The notes under the pieces: generated by a model
Database searches by the model: none
Told to the model about the DNA's origin: nothing
What the model saw: only the letters and a program-made list of their open reading frames with translations
Program-made: the position numbers and the translations under genes
Shown: one piece after another, positions 35,801 to 44,960 of the stretch
Numbering within the stretch: position 1 is the stretch's first letter
How the letters are laid out: every line of letters starts with the position of its first letter
From: Acidovorax sp. GBBC 1281
GTDB lineage: Bacteria; Pseudomonadota; Gammaproteobacteria; Burkholderiales; Burkholderiaceae_C
Reading direction: 5' to 3'
DNA: 64,000 nt
NCBI RefSeq assembly: GCF_028473645.1
Contig: NZ_CP097269.1
Location: 4,234,001 to 4,298,000, forward strand

Positions 35801-36195
35801 TCGACCCCATGGGCCAGCAATCCGAAGTAGGAAGAGACATTCGCCCGCGTGACGGACGCCATGCTTTCCATCTGGTGCAGCAGGACGGCGTGAAGGAAAT
35901 TGCAGACCGCAGCGGTCGCCAGCCCAGCCACGAGCACGTTGGCGCGGCCTTGCTGCGTATCGTCGAGCATGTGCAGGGACACCGCCACGGCCAGCAGGCC
36001 GATGAGCACCACCACCATGTCGAGGAAAGGCTCGAGGCCGTGCAGCCCCTGCAGGCCCGAGCCCAGCAGTTGCACCACCGGCACCAGCAGCAGCGCCAGC
36101 ACCGCCACCACCAGCATCAGCGTGACCGCGGGCGCCTCCGACAGAAGCGTCCGCGCGATGGCTGCAGTGACCGGACGGTGGGGAGGGGGGGTCAT
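32857..36195 (-). CDS. Membrane-bound PAS-GGDEF-EAL cyclic-di-GMP signalling protein
   Basis: 1112 residues. Residues 1-270 contain about eight hydrophobic segments with a conserved FLHAVLL, an integral-membrane sensor of the MASE kind. Several PAS domains follow (for example QLASLLSHLPGGVSRLDRDLRIVYVNPSQ and LASLVSAIPDVVFLKDANGCYLSCNPVFERFIG). The GGDEF has RFGGDEFVVML (about 748) and the EAL has GAEALVRWHHPGRG (about 877), DDFGTGYSSLSYLKRLP and VVAEGVET, so both catalytic motifs are intact. It overlaps the next GGDEF/EAL gene by 4 bp. The two share long near-identical stretches in the EAL half. Confidence 0.93.
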   Translation of the reverse strand: MTPPPHRPVTAAIARTLLSEAPAVTLMLVVAVLALLLVPVVQLLGSGLQGLHGLEPFLDMVVVLIGLLAVAVSLHMLDDTQQGRANVLVAGLATAAVCNFLHAVLLHQMESMASVTRANVSSYFGLLAHGVEALTLLLFALRVSFHGPGRAWAVASAGVSLVLVWSASSGLPEQFGLAHGERFAMGADALLGGVMAVAAWVMYRVHDTAGRERGRGRRRIMACAAAALALAEFAMLLYPLHPVFVDTFAHALRVLGYALMFQAVFIAGIRMPFARAREAEARLLESERRLQLLGRNLPDSVLYQRVREADGRWHFVHMGDAIERLNGISAQAVVNDATLFFEQMEPQDRLACAASDEASYRTMGVGDSVVRMRVANGQLRWMRMSSTPRPLDKGRVIWDGVLTDVTEQREAQDLSRAHEVQLASLLSHLPGGVSRLDRDLRIVYVNPSQAHWLRRPVDELEGQFLVDVLPADLMAPIQPHFDRALQGETVVFEHRIPKTHGAQFWHTTLVPEVAADGRTVAVVVFAFDLTEQKRMALELTQQRTRLASLVSAIPDVVFLKDANGCYLSCNPVFERFIGRRERDIIGLSDDDLLPAVEAQRVRQLDQRAMAAWQPLVYEETLTFQEDGYEGYFETIKTPIRDLHGHVTGLLGVCRDITDRKKAEQQIELLAFFDALTGLPNRRLLLDRLQRASAVCQRNGQLGALLFIDLDNFKDLNDTLGHDMGDQLLAQVATRLVSCVRATDTVARFGGDEFVVMLENLDAGLTEAATQAEHVADKLLLQLNQPFMLGTQQHYSTPSIGITLFGDQPRSVDELLKRADLAMYQAKAEGRNTQRFFDPEMQAQVHARSHLEADLRQGLARQELAVHYQPIVDHRAQLCGAEALVRWHHPGRGMISPGDFIPLAEQTGLILPLGRFVLESACEQLVRWAEHPDTARLTIAVNVSARQFRQPAFAAEVLETLQRTGANPQRLKLELTESLLLGDIEDAIQRMAQLKKQGVGFSLDDFGTGYSSLSYLKRLPLDQVKIDQGFVRDVLTDPNDAAIVRTILALAKSLDLQVVAEGVETTGQLAFLKLHGCEGFQGYLFGRPSPVAQFERDQQLPGALPTAAEAGMA

Positions 36196-36269
36196 GGCGG
36201 CGGCGGGTTACCTGAACATATCGTCACAAGTGTATCGGGCCGCTCGCCCCCCGGGTGGATGTCCCCCAA

Positions 36270-39185
36270 TCAAGCGGTCAACAACTGCCGGAGCACATAG
36301 GGCAGGATGCCGCCGGCGCGGTAGTAGTCCACCTCGATCGGCGTGTCGATGCGCAGCGTGACCGTGACCTCCTGGCGCGACCCGTCGGCCCGGCGAATCG
36401 TCAGCAGCGCGTCGCTTTGCGGGGTGAGTTCCGAATCCGGAGCCACGTCGATCGTCTCGTTGCCGGTCAGGCCCAGCGACTCCCAGGAATCGCCCGCCTT
36501 GAACTGCAGGGGCAGCACGCCCATGCCCACGAGGTTGGAACGGTGGATGCGCTCGAAGCTCTTGGCCACCACCGCCTTGATGCCCAACAGCTGCGTACCC
36601 TTGGCCGCCCAGTCGCGGCTGGAGCCGGTGCCGTATTCCTCGCCCGCGAAGATCACGGTGGGGGTGTCTTGGGCGATGTACTTCATGGCCGCATCGAAGA
36701 TGAACATCTTCGTGCCCTGCAGCTCCCCCTCGTTCTGGAACAGCGTGACGCCGCCTTCCTCGCGCGAGCCGTCGGCGGTGGGGGGAATCATCAGGTTCTT
36801 GATGCGCACGTTGGCGAAGGTGCCGCGCATCATCACATCGTGGTTGCCGCGGCGCGCGCCGTAGCTGTTGAAGTCCTGCTTCATCACGCCGTTATGCAGC
36901 AGCCACTGCCCGGCGGGCGAGGTCTCCTTGATGGAGCCCGCCGGCGAAATGTGGTCGGTGGTGATCGAGTCGCCGAACAGCGCCATGATGCGTGCGCCCA
37001 CGACCGACTCCGATGCCTTGGAGCCGTCCGCGCCCACCGCCCGCTCCTTGGCCTCCAGCGTGAACCGCGCGAAGAAGGGTGGCTCCGCGATGTAGGTGCT
37101 GGCGGGCCAGTCGTAGGTGTCGCCCTTCACGCCCTTGATGTTGTTCCAGAGCGCGCCCGGATCGGTCTTGACCTTGCCGTAGTTGTCGCGGAAAGCCTTG
37201 CCGTTCATGGCGTAGCGCATCAGCGCGTGGATTTCATCGCTGGTGGGCCAGATGTCGCCCAGGTACACGTCGCGCCCGCCCTTGCCCTTGCCCACCGGCT
37301 CCGTCATGAGGTCGCGCAGCACCGTGCCGGCGATCGCGTACGCCACCACCAGAGGCGGGCTGGCCAGGAAGTTGGCCTTGATGTTGGGGTGGATGCGGGC
37401 CTCGAAATTGCGGTTGCCCGACAGCACCGCCGCGCAGACCAGATCGTTGCCGGTGATGGCCTCGTTCAGCTCGGGCGCCAGGTCGCCGGCGTTGCCGATG
37501 CAGGTCGTGCAGCCATACCCCGCCAGCGCGAACCCGAGCTTTTCCAGGTAGGGCATCAGACCGGTTTCGGTGAGGTATTCCGTGACGATGCGGGAGCCGG
37601 GCGCGAGCGAGGTCTTGATGTGCGGCCGCACTTTCAGGCCGGCCTCCACGGCCTTCTTGGCCAGCAGGCCGGCGGCCAGCAGCACGCTCGGATTGGAGGT
37701 GTTGGTGCAGCTCGTGATGGCGGCGATCAGCACGTCGCCGTTGCCGATGGTGGGGTCCACCCCCTTGGTCGGCAGGCGCACGGCGGCATCGGCATGCGTG
37801 ACCGCCAGCGGCGGCTTGTTGTGCTCCATCTCGACCAGGAAACGCGGGCCACCCGCAGGGGCCGGCTTCTCGGCGGGAACCGCCTCGCTCACGCCCTCGT
37901 CGCCCCGGTGGATGTGGTGCCGCGTGTGCAGCAGTTCGGCCGGGCGGTTGAAGCCGTTTTCCGCCGCGGGCTTGCTGAACAGCGACACGAAGTCGCTGCT
38001 CACGTTGCCCAGCTCGATGCGGTCCTGGGGTCGTTTCGGTCCGGCGAGGCTGGGAGTCACATCGCCCAGGTGCAGGCGCACGATCTTGGAGTAGTCGATT
38101 TCGCCGGCGAGCGGCACGCCGAACAGGCCCTGGGCGCGGAAATACGCCTCGAACGCTTCGATCTCGCTGTCGGTGCGGCCAGTGCCCTTGAAGTAATCGA
38201 TGGTCTTTTCATCCACCGGGAAAAAACCCATCGTCGCGCCGTACTCGGGTGCCATGTTGCCGATGGTGGCGCGGTCGGGCAGCGACAGCGTGCGCGTGCC
38301 CTCGCCGAAGAATTCCACGAACTTGCCCACCACCTTGTGCTGGCGCAGGATCTCGGTCACCGTCAGCACCAGGTCGGTGGCGGTCACGCCTTCGCGCAAC
38401 TGGCCGGTCAGCTCGAAGCCCACCACGTCCGGGGTCAGGAAATACACCGGCTGGCCCAGCATCGCCGCCTCGGCTTCGATGCCCCCCACGCCCCAGCCCA
38501 CCACGCCGATGCCGTTGATCATGGTCGTGTGGCTGTCCGTGCCCACCAGCGTGTCGGGGTAGTACACGCCATCGGCCCTCTTGTGCACCCCCCGCGCCAG
38601 ATACTCCAGATTGACCTGGTGGACGATGCCGAACCCGGGCGGCACCACGCCGAAGGTATCGAATGCTTGCATGCCCCACTTCATGAATTCGTAGCGCTCG
38701 CGGTTGCGCTGGAATTCCAGCTTCATGTTCAAGTCCAGCGCCTTTTTCGTTCCGTAGTGGTCCACCATGATGGAGTGGTCCACCACCAGGTCCACGGGCA
38801 CCAGCGGCTCGATCTTCTTGGGCTTCTTGCCCAGGCGCTGGGCCACGCTGCGCATGGCGGCCAGATCGGCCAGCAAGGGCACGCCGGTGAAATCCTGCAG
38901 CACCACGCGCGACACGACGAAGGGAATCTCGTCCTTGCGGTCGGCGACCGGCTGCCAGCGCGACAACTGCTCCACGTGTTCCGCCGTGACCTTGCGGCCA
39001 TCGCAGTTGCGCAGCACCGATTCCAGAACGATCCGAATCGAAACCGGGAGCCGTTTGATCGACGGGTATTGCTTGGCCAGTGCCGGAAGCGAATAGAACT
39101 TGCCGCTTTTGCCGGACCCCGTCGTGAAATTCTTCAGGGTGGATGCGAACGCGTGGCGGGAAACCGGGGGTGACATCGAGGCCAT
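36270..39185 (-). CDS. acnA: Aconitate hydratase A
   Basis: Interconverts citrate and isocitrate in the TCA cycle. 971 residues, somewhat long. The [4Fe-4S] ligands lie in [14 protein letters not shown] and [57 protein letters not shown] and the C-terminal [19 protein letters not shown] are conserved. About 35 extra residues ([29 protein letters not shown]) interrupt the middle region and are probably a surface loop. AGGAG lies upstream of the ATG. An IS903-type element begins 68 bp upstream of the start codon, so the native promoter may be separated. Confidence 0.95.
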   Translation of the reverse strand: MASMSPPVSRHAFASTLKNFTTGSGKSGKFYSLPALAKQYPSIKRLPVSIRIVLESVLRNCDGRKVTAEHVEQLSRWQPVADRKDEIPFVVSRVVLQDFTGVPLLADLAAMRSVAQRLGKKPKKIEPLVPVDLVVDHSIMVDHYGTKKALDLNMKLEFQRNRERYEFMKWGMQAFDTFGVVPPGFGIVHQVNLEYLARGVHKRADGVYYPDTLVGTDSHTTMINGIGVVGWGVGGIEAEAAMLGQPVYFLTPDVVGFELTGQLREGVTATDLVLTVTEILRQHKVVGKFVEFFGEGTRTLSLPDRATIGNMAPEYGATMGFFPVDEKTIDYFKGTGRTDSEIEAFEAYFRAQGLFGVPLAGEIDYSKIVRLHLGDVTPSLAGPKRPQDRIELGNVSSDFVSLFSKPAAENGFNRPAELLHTRHHIHRGDEGVSEAVPAEKPAPAGGPRFLVEMEHNKPPLAVTHADAAVRLPTKGVDPTIGNGDVLIAAITSCTNTSNPSVLLAAGLLAKKAVEAGLKVRPHIKTSLAPGSRIVTEYLTETGLMPYLEKLGFALAGYGCTTCIGNAGDLAPELNEAITGNDLVCAAVLSGNRNFEARIHPNIKANFLASPPLVVAYAIAGTVLRDLMTEPVGKGKGGRDVYLGDIWPTSDEIHALMRYAMNGKAFRDNYGKVKTDPGALWNNIKGVKGDTYDWPASTYIAEPPFFARFTLEAKERAVGADGSKASESVVGARIMALFGDSITTDHISPAGSIKETSPAGQWLLHNGVMKQDFNSYGARRGNHDVMMRGTFANVRIKNLMIPPTADGSREEGGVTLFQNEGELQGTKMFIFDAAMKYIAQDTPTVIFAGEEYGTGSSRDWAAKGTQLLGIKAVVAKSFERIHRSNLVGMGVLPLQFKAGDSWESLGLTGNETIDVAPDSELTPQSDALLTIRRADGSRQEVTVTLRIDTPIEVDYYRAGGILPYVLRQLLTA

Positions 39186-39307
39186 GTAGTGCTACTCCTG
39201 TGGGGACGAGAGCACCTATTCTGGCAGTCCTACATATCGATGCAATCGTGGGGGGCGCTGTTGCACAAATCGAATTGCAGACGGCATGACCCCAACCCCA
39301 GACGGAC

Positions 39308-40156
39308 CTATGCCACAGCAGTCACCGACACGGTGTGAGGACGGCCGATCTGACTGAACCGATTGAGCAAGGCCACGCGGACATGCAGCTCCACAACCTG
39401 GCGGTCGAACGTGCGCGCGATCACCCGTTCGCCCAGTCGCTTGAAGCAGTGCATCTTCGTCTCCACAAGGCTGCGCCGGTGGTAGCCGCTCCACTTCTTC
39501 CAAATGCCGCGACCCAGGCGCTGGCACGCCCGAATGGCCTCATTACGATGCGCCGAGCCCGGACTCGACTTCTTCCAATGGCTGGCGTTCTTGCGGGGCG
39601 GGATCACCGCCATCGCGTGCCGCTCGGCAATGGCGTCCAGGCAGGCGCGCGTGTCGTAGGCGCCATCGGCACTGACGCTTTCGATGGATTCGTCAGTGGG
39701 AATCTGAGCCAGCAACCCGGGCAACATCGGCGCATCCCCAATGGCGTTGCTGGTCACCTCGATGGCGCGTATTTCCAGCGTCTGCGCGTCGATGCCCAGA
39801 TGGACCTTGCGCCATTCGCGCCGGTATTCAGCACCATGCTTCTTGCGTTTCCACTCTCCTTCGCCCAGGAACTTGATGCCGGTGCTGTCCACCAGCAACT
39901 GCAGCGGCGAGTTGGTTCGCTGGTAGCTCAGTTCGACCTGCAAGGTCTTTTGGCGCCGGCAAACAGTGCTGAAGTCAGGTACCGGCCAGTCCAGCTTTGC
40001 CAGCCGCAGCAGGCTCTGCACCATGCCCAGCGCCTGTCGCAAGGGCTGGCCGAACAGGCACTTGATGCTCAGGCAGAACTGGATTGCTGCGTCCGAGAAG
40101 GTTCGGCTGCGTCCACGCCTGCCGGTCGGCGTGCCAAACCACTGCATGCCCTCATC
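39308..40156 (-). pseudogene. IS5-family transposase, C-terminal part (interrupted)
   Basis: Carries residues DEGMQWFGTPTGRRGRSRTFSDAAI to the end, with the DDE residues in LLVDSTGIKFLG, SADGAYDTRACLDAI and HRRSLVETKMHCFKRLGER. Without the nested element it joins the 34-codon N-terminal piece at 41318-41419 in frame at ...TMWL-DEGMQ..., restoring a protein of about 316 residues. An internal ATG at 40147 could start a 279-residue product, which would lack the N-terminal region needed for end binding. Confidence 0.88.
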
Positions 40157-41250
40157 TAGTGTCCTGTCCCGTTAATTCGCCCGCATAGTCTGGCGAGTTT
40201 TTCGAGGATGGAGTCTGCTGTAGCTGTCCAAGTAAACGGCTGGCAGGACTGGTTGTAATTCGCGATGAATGTGTCGATCTTGTTGATCAGATCCTTCACG
40301 CTGGTGAACGAGCCACGGCGGATTGCCCGCGTGGTGATGATCGAGAAGAAGCGCTCGACCTGATTGAGCCAGCTTGAATAGGTCGGAACGAAGTGCATGT
40401 GCCAGCGAGGCCGCTCGGCCAACCAAGCGCGCACCTTTGGATGCTTGTGGCTGGCGTAGTTATCAGCTATGCAGTGCACATCCAGTTCGTCGGGCACTGC
40501 CTTGTCGATGGCGCGCAGGAAGGCAAGGAACTCTTGATGACGATGCCGGGGCCGGCACTGCGCGATCACTTGGCCATTCATCACGTTCAGGGCCGCGAAC
40601 AAGGTGGTGGTGCCGTGGCGCACGTAGTCGTGCGTGACACCTTCGACATAGCCAAACCCCATTGGCAGCATCGGCTGCGTACGCTCCAAAGCTTGGCATT
40701 GGCTCTTCTCGTCCACGCACAGCACCAGCGCGTTGTCAGGTGGGTTCAGGTACAGCCCCACAACGTCGCGCAGCTTCTCGATGAACAGCGGATCGGTCGA
40801 CAGCTTGAAGCTGTCGGCCCGGTGCGGCTTGAGGTTGAAGGTCTGCAGATAGCGCGCCACCGTGCTCTTGCTGATGCCCGTATCGGCGGCCAGCGTGCGG
40901 GTGCTCCAGTGGGTACCCCCATCAGCAGGCTTGGTGTGCAACGTCTTGGTAATCAACTCAGCAACACGCTCGTCATCTACCGTGCGGGGGCGACCCGGGC
41001 GCAACTCGTCGTAAAGCCCTGCAATGCGATGGCGCGCATAGCGCCCGCGCCACTTGGTGACAGTGCTACGACTGATCCCCAGAGCCTGCGCAACCGCGGT
41101 GCTGGCTTTATCTGTGCCTTCGCAAGTCAGCACGATGCGCGCCCTGAGCGACAACGCCGCTGGCAGCGAACGTGATCGCGCCATGGACGTCAGTTCCGCG
41201 CGCTCCACTTCACTAAGCGCAATTTCTGTTCGGGTCGTTGCATTGGGCAT
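40156..41250 (-). CDS. IS630-family transposase (nested copy)
   Basis: 364 residues from MPNATTRTEIALSEVERAEL. The HTH is ASTAVAQALGISRSTVTKWRGRYA, and the DDE residues lie in VLCVDEKSQCQ, HCIADNYASHKH and SSWLNQVERFFSII. The frame is open to the terminal repeat, and the last residues (CGRINGTGH) are encoded by it. The stop TAG (40156-40158) uses the target TA and the outside flanking base, as in the other IS630 copy. The protein is clearly distinct from the copy at 27826. Confidence 0.92.
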   Translation of the reverse strand: MPNATTRTEIALSEVERAELTSMARSRSLPAALSLRARIVLTCEGTDKASTAVAQALGISRSTVTKWRGRYARHRIAGLYDELRPGRPRTVDDERVAELITKTLHTKPADGGTHWSTRTLAADTGISKSTVARYLQTFNLKPHRADSFKLSTDPLFIEKLRDVVGLYLNPPDNALVLCVDEKSQCQALERTQPMLPMGFGYVEGVTHDYVRHGTTTLFAALNVMNGQVIAQCRPRHRHQEFLAFLRAIDKAVPDELDVHCIADNYASHKHPKVRAWLAERPRWHMHFVPTYSSWLNQVERFFSIITTRAIRRGSFTSVKDLINKIDTFIANYNQSCQPFTWTATADSILEKLARLCGRINGTGH

Positions 41251-41317
41251 GGCGGCACCTCAAGGATGGCCCGAAACCATGCAGCTATCGTGCCTGCGAA
41301 TTAACGGGACAGGACAC
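40159..41317 (-). mobile_element. IS630-family insertion sequence (second copy), nested in the IS5 element
   Basis: Perfect 22-bp terminal inverted repeats, beginning GTGTCCTGTCCCG and ending TTAATTCGC. TA duplications lie at 40157-40158 and 41318-41319. It is inserted at a CTAG inside the IS5 transposase gene. Length is 1159 bp. The perfect ends and open transposase suggest a recent insertion. Confidence 0.93.
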
Positions 41318-41419
41318 TAGCCACATCGTCAACGAGCCTCGCGCTTTCAGCGCCGCGTTGTACGCCTTCCAGTTCGTCGTGCGGTACTTGCTCCGCTGCC
41401 TGTTCTTCGTCTCTGTCAC
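41318..41419 (-). pseudogene. IS5-family transposase, N-terminal 34 codons (interrupted)
   Basis: From a GTG at 41417-41419 the minus strand reads VTETKNRQRSKYRTTNWKAY, then NAALKARGSLTMWL, the usual N-terminus of IS903-group transposases. It stops at the nested IS630 and continues in frame at 40156. Confidence 0.85.
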
Positions 41420-41474
41420 GCAGTCAGTCTACGGGCATCAGCATCGCGATTTGTGCAACAAAGCCATCGTGGGG

Positions 41475-41838
41475 TAATCGCATGCAGGACATTTCAGAGA
41501 GTGCACCGCCAAACTCCAGAAGAAACGCCCGATCGCAAGGCCTGCCGTCCTACGCCATGGGAACAGCAGCACGGGTAGGTGCAGCGCGATATATCGCGTG
41601 CCATTCGATTAATAAAATACCGCCCTGCGGAATCTCCATTTTTATCCGATGGCTTCCCTTGAAATTAATCGGCTGGGCAGCATTGCCGCTCAAGAAGGTT
41701 AAGCCAACTCCCAATGGCTGGGATTTGAGACAGAGCGCAGCGCCCGAAAGCGGCCAGCGCACCGATGAAAGGGTAGCCAGGAAACCCGCCAGGGCTGTCC
41801 ATGCAGTCAAACCGAACGGCACGGTATTCGCAGCCATG
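41475..41838. other. 364-bp intergenic region, probably the original upstream region of acnA
   Basis: Between the IS5 target duplication and the terminator behind the H-NS-like gene. It is lower in GC than its surroundings (AT-rich patches such as attaataaaata near 41610). Open frames on both strands have compositions unlike their neighbours and no ribosome site, so I see no gene. Before the IS903-type insertion this DNA lay directly upstream of acnA and may hold its native promoter. Confidence 0.5.
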
Positions 41839-41866
41839 AAAAAAGCCCGCCAAGGCGGGCTTTTTA
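41839..41866 (-). terminator. Bidirectional Rho-independent terminator after the H-NS-like gene
   Basis: AAAAAA-GCCCGC-CAAG-GCGGGC-TTTTT: a GC stem with an A-run on one side and a T-run on the other, so it can work in both directions. It lies 73 bp past the stop of the H-NS-like gene. Confidence 0.85.
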
Positions 41867-41938
41867 TTGCGTGGGTTGCTCTTGCCATTCCGCAGCGCGG
41901 GCAGTGCCTGCGCGCGATCTGGAATTCCAGGCTTGCAC

Positions 41939-42229
41939 TCAAATGGCGAATTGCTCGCGGTCTTGGTTCTGGATCCACTTGGGCGCCTTGCCACGGCCCG
42001 TCCACGTCTGGCCCGTTGCGGGATCGCGGTATTTGGGAGCGACTTTGACGCCGGCGCTGGCACTGCGGGCACGGCCCGTGGGAAATACGTCCTGAGCAGT
42101 CAAACCATACTCCGCCACCAGATTGCGAACCTGATTGATGGCATCGGAAAGTTCGCGGCGACGTGCTTCGCCGATTTGCTGCTCAAGTTCTTCGCGCTGT
42201 TTCAGCAGGTCTTTGTAGCTAGTGCTCAT
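41939..42229 (-). CDS. H-NS-family nucleoid protein
   Basis: 96 residues. An N-terminal coiled coil for oligomerisation (YKDLLKQREELEQQIGEARRRELSDAINQVRNLV) is followed by a linker (PTGRARSASAGVKV) and the C-terminal DNA-binding domain with the core YRDPATGQTWTGRGKAPKWI. This is the beta-proteobacterial H-NS form. It probably silences AT-rich and horizontally acquired DNA. Its upstream region is AT-rich, consistent with autoregulation. It is divergent from apaH across 248 bp. Confidence 0.92.
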   Translation of the reverse strand: MSTSYKDLLKQREELEQQIGEARRRELSDAINQVRNLVAEYGLTAQDVFPTGRARSASAGVKVAPKYRDPATGQTWTGRGKAPKWIQNQDREQFAI

Positions 42230-42477
42230 GGTGATGTACGGAGATTAATAACGAAGGCCGCATTATAAGTATCTTTCAATATCGTGCAGAGAAAGCGGGC
42301 GCAATCCACCCCTTTGAATAACCCGCTGATTTCTGGAATTTCGGGGAACTCTGCCAGCTCAGCCATATCGAAGCGCGCGCACTGATTTGCACCGGCCGGG
42401 CTATCGTGACCTGGGCGATTACCTGGCACGGCCTCATCCAGCCGCGACAATGCGGGTTTACCACCTTCGGAAACGCC

Positions 42478-43323
42478 ATGGCGCTCTACTGCATCGGGGA
42501 TATTCAAGGCTGCGACACGGCATTGCAGCGCCTGCTGGACCACATCGGGTTCTCCCCCAGCCGCGACACGGTTTATTTGCTGGGCGACCTGGTGAATCGG
42601 GGCCCTGATTCCGCTGCCGTGCTCCGCCGCTCCATGCAGCAGGGCGACAGCCTGCGCAGCCTGCTGGGCAACCATGATCTGCACCTTCTGGCGGCCGCCC
42701 ACGGGGCCCGCAAGCCTTCCCGCCGCGACACGCTGGACCAGGTGCTGCAGGCACCCGACCGCGAGGCCCTGCTGGACTGGCTGCGCCATCAGCCGCTGGC
42801 ACGCCAGCATGTGCATGGTGGAGAGCCCCTGTTGATGGTCCACGCGGGCGTATTGCCCTCGTGGTCGGCCCAGGACGTGCTGGCGCATGCCGACGAGGTG
42901 CATGCCGTGCTGCGCGGGGCCGACATGCCCGCATTCCTTCACGCCATGTACGGCAACACGCCAGACCGCTGGGACCCCACGCTGACCGGGACGGACCGCT
43001 TGCGCGTGATCGTCAACGCCCTCACCCGATTGCGCTTCTGCACACCCGAGGGCGCCATGGATTTCGAGAGCAGCGAGGGTGCCAGCGCTGCCCCAGCCGG
43101 CCTGGTGCCGTGGTTCGAAGCACCGGGCCGCAAAACGCAGAACGGGCTGGTGGCGTTCGGGCACTGGTCCACCCTGGGCTGGATGAACCGAGCCAACCTG
43201 CTGGCGCTGGACACCGGTTGCGTGTGGGGAGGCTGCCTCAGCGCGGTCCGGTTCGGCCGAACGCTGGCAGACCGTGAGCACTGCCATGTCGATTGCGAGG
43301 AGGCGCAAAAGCCTGGGGCCTGA
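42478..43323 (+). CDS. apaH: Symmetrical bis(5'-nucleosyl)-tetraphosphatase
   Basis: Cleaves Ap4A to two ADP, and in enterobacteria removes Np4 caps from RNA. 281 residues. Metallophosphatase motifs are YCIGDIQGC (GDxxG), LLGDLVNRGPDS (GDxxNRG) and LLGNHDLHLL (GNHD), then MVHAGVLPSW and GHWSTLG. The ATG at 42478 gives the normal start MALYCIGDIQG; upstream in-frame codons lie in a non-conserved stretch. It stands alone, divergent from the H-NS-like gene, and is convergent with the helicase gene. Confidence 0.94.
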   Translation: MALYCIGDIQGCDTALQRLLDHIGFSPSRDTVYLLGDLVNRGPDSAAVLRRSMQQGDSLRSLLGNHDLHLLAAAHGARKPSRRDTLDQVLQAPDREALLDWLRHQPLARQHVHGGEPLLMVHAGVLPSWSAQDVLAHADEVHAVLRGADMPAFLHAMYGNTPDRWDPTLTGTDRLRVIVNALTRLRFCTPEGAMDFESSEGASAAPAGLVPWFEAPGRKTQNGLVAFGHWSTLGWMNRANLLALDTGCVWGGCLSAVRFGRTLADREHCHVDCEEAQKPGA

Positions 43324-43415
43324 ACACGAACGAGCCACCCGCCGCCCCACGGCGATAAGGACGCACCCAAGGCCTCAGCGAATCAGGCCCCGGCCGACGG
43401 ATCGGCCCTGGGGGC

Positions 43416-44885
43416 TCACTGAGAAGAGGTTTCGGTCTCGGGCTGCACGGCCTTGAACAGGGCCGCCACCTTGCGTTTGGGCTTGATGTTGGCCGAGATG
43501 CCGCTGCGCGCCGGCTGGGCCTTGGCCGCAGACTCCCAATGGGGCGCCGCCTCGGTGGCCGGTGCCTCATAGGGCTTGTCGAAGAACGGATCGCGGGGTG
43601 CCGAAGGGGCGCGGTAGCTGCTGCGCGGCGCGCTGCCACGCGGGTCGTGCGCCTCGCCGCCCCGCTCACGCCGGCCACCTTCACGCTGGCCATCCTCGCG
43701 CCACGCGCGCTGGCCGTCGTTGATGCGGCCGCGCGGGCGGTCTTCCTCGTACTCGAGGGCCTCGAGATCGATCTTCTTCTTGATGAGCTTTTCGATGTCC
43801 GCCACCAGGCGCGTGTCGCTGCTGGACACCAGCGTGACCGCCAGGCCCGAGGCGCCTGCACGGCCCGTGCGGCCGATGCGGTGCACGTAATCCTCGGCAT
43901 TGAACGGCACATCGAAGTTGAACACGGCCGGCACATCCTTGATGTCCAGTCCGCGTGCCGCCACGTCGGTACACACCAGCAGATCGACTTCGCCCTGCTT
44001 GAAGGCATCGAGCGCCTTCAAACGTTCGTCCTGGCTCTTGTCGCCGTGCAACGCCGCGGTCTTGAGGCCTTCGCGCTCCAGGCTCCGGGCCAGCCGGGCA
44101 CAGCCGAGCTTGCTGTTCACGAAGATGAACGCCTGCTTCAGGCCCCGCGTCTTCAGTACCTGGTGGATGGCGCGGCGCTTGTCGTCGTCGTTGGCGCTGT
44201 AGAAACGCTGCTCCACCGTGGAAGCCGTTTCGTTGGGGCGCGCCACTTCGATCGTGATCGGGTCTTGCAGGTAGCTGCCCGCCAGGCGCTTGATCTCGGG
44301 GGAGAACGTGGCGCTGAACAGCAGCGTGGTGCGCTGCTTGGGCAGGTACGAGAGGATGCGCTGCAGATCGGGCAGGAAGCCGATGTCCAGCATGCGGTCG
44401 GCTTCGTCGAGGACCACGTATTCGACCTGGTTCAGCACCGCATTCTTGGCTTCGATGTGGTCCAGCAGCCGGCCGGGCGTGGCCACGAGCACTTCCACGC
44501 CTTTTTTCAGCTCCAGCGTCTGCGGCTTCATGTCCATGCCGCCGAACACCACGGTGCTGCGCAGCTTGGTGTACTTGGCGTACAGGGCGACCTGCTGGGC
44601 GACCTGGTCGGCCAGCTCCCGCGTCGGCAGCAGCACCAGGGCGCGCACCGGATGGCGGGCGGGGGAGGTGGAGCTGTTTTCGTGCTTGAGCAGGCGCTGC
44701 AGCAAGGGCAGCGAGAAGGCGGCCGTCTTGCCGGTGCCCGTCTGGGCCGCACCCATCACGTCCTTGCCAGTCAAGACGACCGGAATGGCCTGTTCCTGAA
44801 TGGGCGTCATGGACTCGTAGCCCATTTCGGCCACGGCGCGTGCCAGCGGTTCAGCCAGCGATAAATTGGAGAAAGAACTTGTCAT
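43416..44885 (-). CDS. rhlE: DEAD-box RNA helicase, RhlE-like
   Basis: 489 residues. The Q motif FSNLSLAEPLARAVAEMGYESMTPIQEQAIP is followed by motif I AQTGTGKT, Ia PTRELADQV, II VLDEADRML, III SATFS, IV-V FVNSKLG..TDVAARGLD and VI HRIGRTGRAG. The C-terminal 110 residues are basic, Arg/Glu/Gly-rich and disordered (ERGGEAHDPRGS), ending in a KPKRKVAAL stretch, typical of RhlE. It remodels structured RNA in ribosome assembly or RNA turnover. The 5' side lies near a dispersed repeat copy. Confidence 0.93.
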   Translation of the reverse strand: MTSSFSNLSLAEPLARAVAEMGYESMTPIQEQAIPVVLTGKDVMGAAQTGTGKTAAFSLPLLQRLLKHENSSTSPARHPVRALVLLPTRELADQVAQQVALYAKYTKLRSTVVFGGMDMKPQTLELKKGVEVLVATPGRLLDHIEAKNAVLNQVEYVVLDEADRMLDIGFLPDLQRILSYLPKQRTTLLFSATFSPEIKRLAGSYLQDPITIEVARPNETASTVEQRFYSANDDDKRRAIHQVLKTRGLKQAFIFVNSKLGCARLARSLEREGLKTAALHGDKSQDERLKALDAFKQGEVDLLVCTDVAARGLDIKDVPAVFNFDVPFNAEDYVHRIGRTGRAGASGLAVTLVSSSDTRLVADIEKLIKKKIDLEALEYEEDRPRGRINDGQRAWREDGQREGGRRERGGEAHDPRGSAPRSSYRAPSAPRDPFFDKPYEAPATEAAPHWESAAKAQPARSGISANIKPKRKVAALFKAVQPETETSSQ

Positions 44886-44960
44886 TTAGCCCGCTATTGT
44901 CGCACCAGGGGCTGAACGGGGTGTTTTTTCGGGTAGGCATTCGTGCCCCAAAGGCACGAT

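Larger units (their letters stand above)
39254..41465 (-). mobile_element. IS5-family element of the IS903 type, interrupted by an IS630 element
   Basis: Ends begin GGCGCTGTTGCACAAATCG (left) and GGCTTTGTTGCACAAATCG (right, minus strand), followed by ATTGC versus GATGC. A perfect 9-bp target duplication ATCGTGGGG flanks it at 39245-39253 and 41466-41474, as expected for the IS903 group. The transposase is split by the nested IS630. Without that insert the element is about 1.05 kb. Confidence 0.92.

Noticed and set aside
36255..39173. 972-codon plus-strand frame
   Set aside because: Exact antisense of acnA, which has all aconitase motifs.
41482..42048. Open frames on both strands between the IS5 target duplication and the H-NS-like gene
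   Set aside because: They run through the bidirectional terminator, lack ribosome sites and have no coherent composition.
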